DNA of 18,163 nucleotides from Bacteroidota bacterium (GTDB taxonomy: Bacteria > Bacteroidota > Bacteroidia > Chitinophagales > Chitinophagaceae): assembly GCA_023433345.1 (NCBI GenBank), contig JAEZDA010000034.1:1-18163 (forward strand). Reading direction: 5' to 3'. A program made the translations under genes and the position numbers. The notes below the pieces were generated by a model. The model was not told the origin of the DNA and ran no database searches. It saw nothing but the letters and a program-made list of their open reading frames with translations. Positions within the stretch are counted from its first letter, which is position 1. Every line of letters starts with the position of its first letter. This document shows positions 7,101-12,689 of this stretch, piece after piece.

Positions 7101-9415
7101 TTGTACTTACATCAAACATTACTCCGTGCGCAACCGGCAATCCGGCAACAAGCAATTCCATCGCAACAATTGTGAATGCCAATCAGCCTGTGAGCGTGGT
7201 GATCTATTCTGATGCAGCAGCAGTGTGTGCAGGCTCAGTGATCAACTTTTCACTTGTTCCAACAAACGAAGGACCTAATCCTTCTTACCAGTGGTATGTA
7301 AATGGAATCGCGATCACTGATTCAACCAACACTACCTTCGCCCCTGAATTTTTAGAAGACGGAGATGTTGTTACAGTGGTACTTACATCAGATATTACGC
7401 CTTGCGCAACCCAGAATCCGGCAACATCTAACAGCATCACTGTTGGCATCAGCCCGATCCCTACAGCACCGGGCCCTATCACAGGTATTACAGATGCTTG
7501 TCCTTATACCGACACTAACATACCTGTTACTTTCACTATTGATCCTGTACCGGGTGTGGCTGATTACACATGGGTTTATCCTGCAAATGGCGTAACCTAT
7601 GTATCCGGACAAGGCACAACCAGCCTCACAGTTACTTTCCAAAGCAACTTTGCTTTAACGAACCAATACTTCAGGGTTAGAACGAATTCTTCTTTCCCAT
7701 GCAGCAGTGCATTCAGCGACCATGAAGTTCTTAAGATCATACCTGCAATTGCAGGCCCGATCAGCGGACCGGTGAATGTTTGCCAATATGTTGGTCAGCC
7801 AACTACGGTAACCTATTCAATTGATCCTGTTGCTAACGCTACCGGGTACACGTGGACAGCTCCGCCAAATGCTTCAATAGTAAGCGGTCAGGGAACAACG
7901 CAGGTAGAAGTAAGTTTCAGCTCAGCCTTCCTTGGTGGAAGCATCAGGGTAAGTGCAGATGCAAATTGCGGTTCAAGGGCTGCTCGCAGCCTCGCCCTCG
8001 GCAAACAAGGTGCACAGGCACCTGGCCCGATCACAGGACCAACAAATGCATGTCCATACCTGGGTAACCTGACCACTGCTACTTACACAATCGATGCAGT
8101 AGCTAATGCAACGAATTACGAATGGGTGGTTCCTGCAAATTGCAACATTGTTAGCGGACAAGGCACAACAAGCCTTACAGTAACATTCAATGCAAACTAC
8201 AGCAGCGGCCAGATCAGGGTTCGTGCTCAATCAGCTTGTAACAACAGCGGATATCGTGCAATTTCAGTGGCAAATGCAACCTACAGTGCACCGGGCCTGA
8301 TCAGCGGACCAGCCTCTGCATGTTCTTATATCGGAACGGCAACAGTGGCAACCTACACGATAAACAAAGTGGCAAATGCGCCTGCATACCTTTGGACAGT
8401 TCCTGCAGGAGTGACTATTTCTGCTCATCCGGGCGGTGCAGGAGTTAATGACACCATCATTGAAGTATTATTTAATAACAGCTTCGTGAATGGAAGTTCA
8501 ATTTCTGTTCAGGCCACAGGTTGCATCACAACTGCGGCGAGCAGTATACAGGTGTTCAGATCTGCCTCTTCGGGCATGCCTGGAATTCTCACAGGTCCTA
8601 CTAACGTTTGCGAATACATGATTTCTACAGGAAACCCTGCAGGAACAATTGCAGAATACACCGTTCGTAAAGCACAGGGCGCTACATCATACAACTGGAC
8701 TGCTCCGGCAGGTGCTACTATTGTATCGCATCCTAATGGTGCAGGAGCAAACGACACCGTGGTTCAGGTGATATACAGCGCAGGGTTCACATCAGGTGCA
8801 ATAACAGTTACATCGTCTAACGGATGCGGCAACAGTTCTGCACGTTCGCTTAACGTTGTGAAACTTCAGCCTATGTCTCCCGGAGGAGTTGCAGTTGCTG
8901 AAATTCAGAGCTGCCCGAGCAGGATGCTTACCTATACAATGGCTGCACTGCCTGCAAATGCTACCGGTATCAGCTGGACGATTCCTGCAGGTGGAACGAT
9001 AGTATCAGGCCAGGGAACAACATCAATCACTGTTTCTTATACAAGTGCTGCAGTTACAGGCGCGGTAACGGCTACACCGTTCAATAACTGTGCATCATCA
9101 AGCACCAGGAGCGTTGCCGTGAAACTTGCACCATGCGCTGAGCCAAGGCTCATCACCAAAACAACAATAGCAGAAGCTCTTTCTGTATCCGTATATCCGA
9201 ACCCGTCGCAGCATGAATTCCGCGTAAAGATCAAAACTCCGGAATCAGGCAAAGTGCAGATAAGGGTGCTGGATATGATGGGAAGAGAGATGTCTCGCAA
9301 AGTGATCGGTTCAAATGAAACAATTGCGCTGGGTTCAGAATTGAAAACAGGAACTTATTTCATTGAAGTGTTGCAGAATGGCAGAAAGGCCGTGAGCAAG
9401 GTGATCAAACAATAA
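902..9415 (+). CDS. Giant T9SS-secreted Ig/PKD-repeat surface protein (2837 aa)
   Basis: This is probably a secreted or cell-surface adhesin or matrix protein; no catalytic motif is seen. A hydrophobic signal sequence (about residues 53-68) ends in TSA before QQ71-72. Domains in order: a beta-sandwich with an IGFTFPFMG/SSNGAIRLGG pattern (78-311); a CARDB-like domain (312-428); an Ig-like domain ending in a YYFRSRN...GCWG motif (429-517); ten 85-residue Ig-like units (518-1367); an Ig-like unit (1366-1455); an Ig-like unit split by a jelly-roll insert (1456-1731, insert 1487-1666); two 88-residue repeats (1732-1906); three 93-residue repeats (1909-2184); six PKD-like units (2190-2750); and a T9SS type A sorting domain (from Y2765). 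Composition is rich in Thr, Ser, Val, Ala, Gly and Asn. The chosen ATG puts 52 residues before the signal core; ATGs at 995 and 1058 are in-frame alternatives. SprB-like gliding adhesin is another possibility. TAA at 9413-9415. Confidence 0.93.
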   Translation: MQKSHHCEPAVVNLPQSNKSVVSFIIPKPSFMRSSLPETTGKNFVFVRSLNFMLSTVLLMAALFAANSTSAQQASKYIFQTSGSASLVVDRNGAAVNMGTGTTTLVGASQDDGRSGIINIGFTFPFMGSNATQFSASSNGAIRLGGSLIATSAYGNSFPVASQQIIAPFWGDLATASNGKVHYKVQGTSPNRVLIVEFLNMEINYNSSSANGTYQARLYENGIIEFVYGGMSVGNVATNTTNNRNYAVGFSENTGADNQFSVDIDAPYATSTTGTRIINTINTTGAIAGLTSTSDGSRRSFTFIPNGYRSQMISLSYGSNTWCAGEARNVTVTIKNIGNLAWDDVGKDINIGLKWNVDSDYGGEPSFITRQDAAGLAPGATATYTFPGVVPPTGTGTENLTADVVYEAVSWFGNNNSFVGPGNTVITSPAITKAAQPSATTVSGGGTFCNSRVITASGGTGGTIYFQGTTSGGTSTATASTSQTVTTSGTYYFRSRNNTTGCWGAEGSTTVTINTTPVISVQPQSQTICEGAALNLSVTASGTPAPTYQWKRNGVNISGATSSTYSVPSALAANGGAYTVDVTNSCATVTSATANVVVNVAPAVTVNPVSQTICAGNPVTFTVTATGTNLTYQWRKGGVNIGGANASSYNIPSVTPASAGNYDVVVSNTGCASATSAAATLTVNESPVITLNPVSQTVCEGATIVLTGSASGVPAVTYQWQKNGSDIAGETSSSLSLNGVTTADNGSYRVIATNVCNSATSSAAVIVVNESAAITVDPASQTICAGLPVTFTVTATGTNLNYQWRKGGVNIGGANASSYTIPSVTPASAGNYDVVVSNTGCASATSAAATLTVNESPVITLDPVSQTVCEGATIVLTGSASGVPAVTYQWQKNGSDISGETSSSLTLTGVTVADNGSYSLVATNICNTATSAAAVVVVNEAPAVTVDPASQTICAGQPVTFSVTATGTNLTYQWRKDGGNIGGATSSSYSIPSVVPGDAGNYDVVVSSTGCASATSAAAVLAVNESPVITLNPVSQTICEGSNIVLTASASGVPSVTYQWQKNGSDIIGETSSSLTLNGVSTADNGSYTIVATNICNTATSSAAVIVVNEAPVVTVDPVSQTICAGQPVTFTVTATGTNLNYQWRKGGVNISGANGSSYTIASVVTGSAGNYDVVVSNTGCTDATSAVAVLTVNEAPVITLNPVSQTVCEGSNVTFTASASGVPAASYQWQKNGSDIAGENSSSLTLNNVTTADNGNYRIVATNVCGEATSTAATLLVNVAPVVTVDPVSQTICAGQPVTFTVTATGTNLNYQWRKNGSNIGGATSASYTIASAVSGDAGNYDVVISNSGCSSTTSAVAVLVVNNRPTAVITSGNATICSTYPTTISGNVTASGAWTLTLSDNQTTTGTGNGAFSFTINPASNTTYTLTALVDANCTSIAGDLTGSAVITTNPLPASVSITPSSATICNGGTQALIANGTTPQTQTVLVNNNFSAGVTTSGSVSGNRSQIFQRETSGQNVNSTGTYTSPNGSGILMAISAASGSGFPTATANSSANTSAIVQVSTVGFNSVNLTYNHTYAQANGGGSGTVAVSTDGVSFTTIKTFTTNQGSQGSFVSDNIALSNAYLNQPALRIRFTYVATGSSSGFLSTSHAYWWAIDDVSINGQLAPLFSWTADTGSGVNGLPAGVGTPSATNKNITVEPSATTIYTLTATNPVTGCASSSNSTITVNDRPTADLSGGAVYCNGQTTTTTLSLAVTGAGTISGTLSDGTPFSGTAPTITVDVTPVATTTYTIATLSDANCTSIATDRTGSATVTVNARPTAVLSGGASYCNGDVTTTTLTLTVTGSGTISGTLSDGTPFSGTAPTITVDVTPVLTTTYTIATLSDENCTANGGDMSGSATVTINPLLPVSVTIASSDLDNTICDGTSVTFTATPVNEGPNPSYQWLLNGNPVGTNQTTYTTSALVNGDVVSVVLTSDITPCAITNPATSNAIATVVDALQPVSVSIVSSENDNEICDGTSVTFTATPVNGGLNPSYQWLLNGSPVGTDQDTYTTTALANGDVVSVVLTSNITPCATGNPATSNSIATIVNANQPVSVVIYSDAAAVCAGSVINFSLVPTNEGPNPSYQWYVNGIAITDSTNTTFAPEFLEDGDVVTVVLTSDITPCATQNPATSNSITVGISPIPTAPGPITGITDACPYTDTNIPVTFTIDPVPGVADYTWVYPANGVTYVSGQGTTSLTVTFQSNFALTNQYFRVRTNSSFPCSSAFSDHEVLKIIPAIAGPISGPVNVCQYVGQPTTVTYSIDPVANATGYTWTAPPNASIVSGQGTTQVEVSFSSAFLGGSIRVSADANCGSRAARSLALGKQGAQAPGPITGPTNACPYLGNLTTATYTIDAVANATNYEWVVPANCNIVSGQGTTSLTVTFNANYSSGQIRVRAQSACNNSGYRAISVANATYSAPGLISGPASACSYIGTATVATYTINKVANAPAYLWTVPAGVTISAHPGGAGVNDTIIEVLFNNSFVNGSSISVQATGCITTAASSIQVFRSASSGMPGILTGPTNVCEYMISTGNPAGTIAEYTVRKAQGATSYNWTAPAGATIVSHPNGAGANDTVVQVIYSAGFTSGAITVTSSNGCGNSSARSLNVVKLQPMSPGGVAVAEIQSCPSRMLTYTMAALPANATGISWTIPAGGTIVSGQGTTSITVSYTSAAVTGAVTATPFNNCASSSTRSVAVKLAPCAEPRLITKTTIAEALSVSVYPNPSQHEFRVKIKTPESGKVQIRVLDMMGREMSRKVIGSNETIALGSELKTGTYFIEVLQNGRKAVSKVIKQ
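2453..5002 (+). repeat. Array of ten 85-residue Ig-like units in A/B alternation
   Basis: The first Cys codons of the units fall at 2486, 2741, 2996, 3251, 3506, 3761, 4016, 4271, 4526 and 4781, exactly 255 bp apart with no indel. Two types alternate: B (SQTxCEG...SGVPAxTYQWQKNGSDI...TNxC) and A (SQTICAG...TGTNLxYQWRKxGxNI...GC). This gives a 510-bp higher-order period, B-A five times. Each unit keeps a YQW core and two Cys 57 residues apart, suggesting one disulfide per domain. Some 510-bp-spaced partners are identical over long DNA stretches, for example 32 bases at 2885-2916 and 3395-3426. Confidence 0.9.
5360..5899 (+). other. Jelly-roll (MAM/ConA-like) domain nested in an Ig-like unit
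   Basis: Residues 1487-1666 differ from their surroundings. They begin with LVNNNFSAG and end with an RIRFTYVATG strand followed by YWWAIDDVSINGQ, the pattern typical of a lectin-like jelly roll (MAM/concanavalin A-like fold). The flanking halves (ITPSSATICNGGTQALIANG before, FSWTADTG...TYTLTATNPVTGC after) join into one ordinary Ig-like unit, so the jelly roll is an insertion in a loop. Carbohydrate or ligand binding is possible but not shown. Confidence 0.65.
6095..6619 (+). repeat. Two 88-residue tandem repeats (RPTA...SGG units)
   Basis: The units start at Arg1732 (6095) and Arg1820 (6359), 264 bp apart. Both run RPTAxLSGGxxYCNG, then a 26-residue identical segment (1761-1786 and 1849-1874), then a TTYTIATLSDxNC strand and a GSATVT end. 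The unit at residues 1366-1455 is a more distant relative (RPTAVITSGNATIC...). These are probably PKD/Ig-like sandwiches; no specific family is recognised with certainty. Confidence 0.8.
6626..7453 (+). repeat. Three 93-residue tandem repeats (PVSV...ATSNxI units)
   Basis: The units begin at residues 1909, 2002 and 2095, 279 bp apart. Each has PVSV, then xxxCxG, SYQW with an NG turn, GDVVxVVLTSxITPCA, and ends in NPATSNxI. The third has drifted most, with its first Cys inside AAAVCAGS and ending after about 90 residues. They are Ig/PKD-like sandwiches by pattern. Confidence 0.8.
7469..9151 (+). repeat. Six PKD-like units
   Basis: The units start near residues 2190, 2284, 2374, 2464, 2560 and 2660, 90-100 residues each. 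The shared pattern is PGPITGPxxxCxY, TYTIxxVxNAxxYxWxxPAxxxIVSGQGTTxxxVxF and a closing CxxSxxR strand. Units 4 and 5 carry a longer AHPGGAGVNDT-type loop in place of SGQGTT, which explains their extra length. The last unit has a divergent start (GGVAVAEIQSC). Confidence 0.8.
9194..9412 (+). other. T9SS type A C-terminal sorting domain
   Basis: From Tyr2765 to the end. It has YPNPS, then FRVKI, VQIRVLDMMGRE, a LKTGTYFIEV strand and a basic tail. This is the classic outer-membrane translocation and surface-attachment signal of the type IX system. The pattern matches the domain that ends at 223. Confidence 0.9.
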
Positions 9416-9440
9416 TTAAAAATATCTTTCTGAATATGGT

Positions 9441-9480
9441 AAGCGGTGGATGCTGAAAGGCCTTCACCGCTTATTCTTTT
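9441..9480 (+). terminator. Rho-independent terminator of the giant gene
   Basis: AAGCGGTG (9441-9448) pairs perfectly with CACCGCTT (9465-9472), followed by ATTCTTTT. It lies 25 bp after the TAA of the giant gene and separates it from the polysaccharide operon. Confidence 0.85.
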
Positions 9481-9525
9481 ATAACTGTTTTATAATTATT
9501 CCTTTTCTTTGCAATTTAACGGCAT
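9481..9525 (+). promoter_or_regulatory. Probable promoter region of the polysaccharide operon
   Basis: This 45-bp AT-rich gap between the terminator and the ATG at 9526 must hold the operon promoter if the operon is independent. TTTCTTTG at 9504-9511 differs by one base from the Bacteroidota TAnnTTTG box, but no good upstream TTG partner is seen, and the resulting leader would be very short. TATAAT at 9491-9496 is also present. Which one is used, if either, is unclear. Confidence 0.25.
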
Positions 9526-10284
9526 ATGAAGAAATGTTATTTGGGCGTAATCTGTGTGCTCTTACTGGTTTTCTTTCAATCATGTTTATCGCCCAGTAAA
9601 CTCTATTACTTTCACGATCAACAAGTTACAAAGCAACGGTTGGATTCTCTTGAGCAGGACAAGCTCATCAGGATAAAGAAAGGTGACCGACTCCAGATCA
9701 CAGTCAGTTCGCCCGACCCCGCAATTACTACTTACCTGAATCCGTTTGGGGTGGCCAGCGGCGGCTCTTTCGAGCAACAATCTAACAATGGATATTTAGT
9801 GAGCCAGGAAGGCATGATAGATTTTCCACAAGTGGGAAAGGTGAAGGTTGACAGCATGACCACCAGGGAAGCTGCGGAAATGATCAGTTCGAAACTCTCG
9901 TTTTGGTATAAGGAAATTTTTGTTGATGTTAACCTTACGGGTCGCGTCTATTTTATGAGTGGCCGGAATGGCACCAACATTCCCATGCGCAACGAAAGGC
10001 TTACAATATTTGAAGCAATGGCACAGTCCGGCATTCAGGACCCTTACGATAAAAGACATAAGGTCTGGCTCGTAAGAGAACAAAACGGCGAAAGAGATTT
10101 TGCCCAACTCGATCTGTCCAGCAAAGAGATTTTCAATTCTCCATATTACTATTTGCGAAACAACGACCTTATATACCTGCAGCCCGGCAGAATGAGCACA
10201 TTCCTTAGCCCGAACAGTCCCGCTCGGAGCATCTTAACCTTATCGGGTGTTTTACTTACACTTTACATAGCGCTAAAGGGATAA
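9526..10284 (+). CDS. Wza-like polysaccharide export outer-membrane lipoprotein
   Basis: Forms the outer-membrane/periplasmic channel that exports exopolysaccharide or capsule. Residues 1-20 are a lipoprotein signal (basic MKK, hydrophobic core, FQSC), with lipidation predicted at Cys20. The Poly_export domain follows, with its GDRLQI motif (53-58) and the GMIDFPQVGKVKV strand pair and REAAEMI helix (96-120). A single SLBB-like domain lies at about 137-218. A hydrophobic C-terminal helix (235-250) fits the membrane-crossing helix of Wza-family proteins. At 252 aa it is shorter than E. coli Wza (379 aa) because it has one SLBB domain; this is common in Bacteroidota. The ATG at 9526 gives a proper lipoprotein signal. 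It is the first gene of the operon and stops one base before the Wzc-like gene, so the two are probably co-translated as partners. Confidence 0.9.
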   Translation: MKKCYLGVICVLLLVFFQSCLSPSKLYYFHDQQVTKQRLDSLEQDKLIRIKKGDRLQITVSSPDPAITTYLNPFGVASGGSFEQQSNNGYLVSQEGMIDFPQVGKVKVDSMTTREAAEMISSKLSFWYKEIFVDVNLTGRVYFMSGRNGTNIPMRNERLTIFEAMAQSGIQDPYDKRHKVWLVREQNGERDFAQLDLSSKEIFNSPYYYLRNNDLIYLQPGRMSTFLSPNSPARSILTLSGVLLTLYIALKG

Positions 10285-10285
10285 C

Positions 10286-12637
10286 ATGAAGAAAGAAGAT
10301 TACAACGTTTGGGAAGGTAAGACCATGCTCACGGAGAAGGATGATTTCTCAACAACGGCAGTTAAAGGCGGCGGAATGGATATAGATTTCAGGAGAATAT
10401 TATCTGCCTGGCCTTATGTTTTGCTCTTTGCATTTTTAGGTTTCCTGGGCGGGAGCATCTACCTCCGTTACGTTGAAAATATTTACCACGTATCCACGAG
10501 CATCACTATAGAAGAGAAGCAGGAAGTGTCTATCGGTCAGGCGCTTTTTGGAACCACGCGTGATCCCTTCAATGATAAGATCGCATTCTTCAAATCTCCG
10601 ACACTTGCATTGAAGTTAGTTGACAGCCTGGGATTACAGTACAAGGCAGAGGCCAAGGGGCGTTTGAAAGACAGGAACTTTTACAGCCTGATAAAGTGGT
10701 TCATCATCAATAAGGAAAAAGAGGATGTTCCTGAGATCAATTTTACCATCGAGGCGAAAAAAGATAATTTCAAATTTATTGCAGCGGATAAATCAGGCAC
10801 GGTGAAATGGGGCGAGCCTTTCATGGTAGGTGATAACAAAGTTGTAGTTTATAAACTCGAAGATTTTACCAGTCAAACGCCCGTATTCTGTTACAGCACA
10901 AATCGGCTTGCAACTGCTTTTGAGATCAGCAGGAAATTAAACATCAGTTCAACCAAGGAAAGCAACATACTTAATATAAGCTATGCTGATATTTCAAGCG
11001 ATCGCGCGATAGATATTCTAAATGGTCTCGTGAAGTTGTATAACAACGTACTGGAGTTAGATAAAACCCAATCTTTCTCGCAGGCAATTGATTTTATAGG
11101 CAACAGAATTGAACCCCTCGCACGTGAGCTTGACTCAATCGAAACATCTCTTGCTCAATTCAAGTCCTCACGCGGTTTTGTTGGAGTATCTGCCAATGGT
11201 GAGTTGTACCTCGAAAAAATGCGTGAGTTTGAAAGAGAGAAGAACGAGATCGACATAATGAAAGGGACCATCTCAAATGTGGAAGCTTTCATAAAAAATC
11301 CAAGCCTGAAAGAAGAGGATCTTGCATTCGTTGGAATTGTTGACCAAGGCTTGCAAACGGCGTTGAAACAGTACCAGGAAACACGGGCTCTTCGCGATAA
11401 AATGGCCCTGGTAATGACTGATAATAATCCTAACCTGAAACAGGTTGATGATCAACTTGCCGCAATGCGTGGCAACATGGATCAACAGGTGAATAATTAT
11501 AAAGCCAATCTCAGGGTAGCGGAAAATAAATATGAGAAGAACATAGGCCTTGCCAACAATCTTATCCGTAATACACCAATGGATGAAAAGGTGTTGATAA
11601 GCAAGTTCAGGATGCAGAGCATTAAAGAGACGCTTTATCTCACTCTTCTGCAAAAGCGCGAGGAAGCAAGTATTCAGAAGGCCTCGGTTACGGTGAATAC
11701 AAAGATCCTTTCTCCTCCAGCCCGCATCAATGCAACGATCAAACCCACAAAAGGAAACATTTTACTTATATCAGTATTGAGCGGGTTGTTCCTGCCGCTG
11801 ATCTTCTTTATCATAAAAGAACTGTTGAACAATAAGATTGTTAGCAAGAAGCAATTGCAATCAATGACGGCGATTCCTGTAATAGCCGAACTGGAGCATG
11901 TTGACGATTTTGCGCACATGCCATTTGTAGTGGAGGAAAACAAGCGATCGATGTTTGGCGAACAGGTTCGTGCCTTACGAACGAATATTAACTTCTATAC
12001 CTCTGGCGAACCGGGTTGCAAATACATCGTGCTAACGTCCAGCGTAAGTGGCGAGGGAAAATCTTTCATCTCTATGAACCTTGCGAAAAGTTACGCACTG
12101 CAGGGTAAAAAGGTTGCCTTATTAGAGTTCGATCTGCGCAGGCCGAAAATAAGTTCAGCGGTGGGCGTTACCCGTGATAAGCCCGGGCTCTCATCTGTGT
12201 TAATAGGAAAGAGCGCAATAGAAGATATCATTGTTCCTATCGAAGGTCAACAGCAGGGCAGGCTTGATTTCTTCCCTGCAGGAGCTATTCCTCCTAACCC
12301 GCAGGAATTGTTATCGGGCACCTACATCAACAATATTAAAGCCCATCTGGATTCGAATTACGAGATAGTGGTGGTTGATACGCCACCGTACGGTATTGTG
12401 GCAGATGCGCAAATACTGGGTGAATGGGCTGATGTAACGCTCATCGTTACGCGCTTTAAGCAAACAATTAAAGATCAGGTGGCGGAAATAAATGAATGGG
12501 AGGGAAGAAAGGTGTTTAAGCGTATGGCGATCGTTTTTAATGGTGTTAAGAATAAGGGATATTTTGGAAGCAAGTACGGCAACTACTATTATAAGCGTAA
12601 GTACGGCTACACTTATTATTCCGGAGAAGGTAAATAA
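10286..12637 (+). CDS. Wzc-like polysaccharide co-polymerase with BY-kinase domain
   Basis: Inner-membrane protein that controls polysaccharide chain length and export through cyclic tyrosine autophosphorylation, working with the Wza channel. The Wzz domain has TM1 at about 38-62, a large periplasmic part with predicted coiled-coil helices (about 250-430), and TM2 at about 491-513. The cytoplasmic BY-kinase follows: Walker A SVSGEGKS (586-593), Walker A' LLEFDLRRPK (Asp616) and Walker B VVVDTPP (Asp698). The C-terminal 25 residues hold nine tyrosines (YFGSKYGNYYYKRKYGYTYY), the phosphorylated cluster. At 783 aa it matches fused Wzz-kinase proteins. It starts one base after the Wza-like gene stops, with a weak AAAGGG upstream. 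No low-molecular-weight tyrosine phosphatase partner is in the window. Confidence 0.93.
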   Translation: MKKEDYNVWEGKTMLTEKDDFSTTAVKGGGMDIDFRRILSAWPYVLLFAFLGFLGGSIYLRYVENIYHVSTSITIEEKQEVSIGQALFGTTRDPFNDKIAFFKSPTLALKLVDSLGLQYKAEAKGRLKDRNFYSLIKWFIINKEKEDVPEINFTIEAKKDNFKFIAADKSGTVKWGEPFMVGDNKVVVYKLEDFTSQTPVFCYSTNRLATAFEISRKLNISSTKESNILNISYADISSDRAIDILNGLVKLYNNVLELDKTQSFSQAIDFIGNRIEPLARELDSIETSLAQFKSSRGFVGVSANGELYLEKMREFEREKNEIDIMKGTISNVEAFIKNPSLKEEDLAFVGIVDQGLQTALKQYQETRALRDKMALVMTDNNPNLKQVDDQLAAMRGNMDQQVNNYKANLRVAENKYEKNIGLANNLIRNTPMDEKVLISKFRMQSIKETLYLTLLQKREEASIQKASVTVNTKILSPPARINATIKPTKGNILLISVLSGLFLPLIFFIIKELLNNKIVSKKQLQSMTAIPVIAELEHVDDFAHMPFVVEENKRSMFGEQVRALRTNINFYTSGEPGCKYIVLTSSVSGEGKSFISMNLAKSYALQGKKVALLEFDLRRPKISSAVGVTRDKPGLSSVLIGKSAIEDIIVPIEGQQQGRLDFFPAGAIPPNPQELLSGTYINNIKAHLDSNYEIVVVDTPPYGIVADAQILGEWADVTLIVTRFKQTIKDQVAEINEWEGRKVFKRMAIVFNGVKNKGYFGSKYGNYYYKRKYGYTYYSGEGK

Positions 12638-12643
12638 ACTTTG

Positions 12644-12669
12644 CAAAAGGCCCTTGGGCCTTTTGTTTT
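12644..12669 (+). terminator. Terminator-like hairpin inside the polysaccharide operon
   Basis: CAAAAGGCCC (12644-12653) and GGGCCTTTTG (12656-12665) form a perfect 10-bp inverted repeat with a TT between them (a 4-base loop in practice). TTTTA follows. It begins 7 bp after the Wzc-like stop codon and ends 24 bp before the next start. It could end transcription partly, so that export genes are made in excess of the downstream genes, or act as a processing or stability element. Confidence 0.7.
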
Positions 12670-12689
12670 ATTGAAACAGAGACAGAGTT

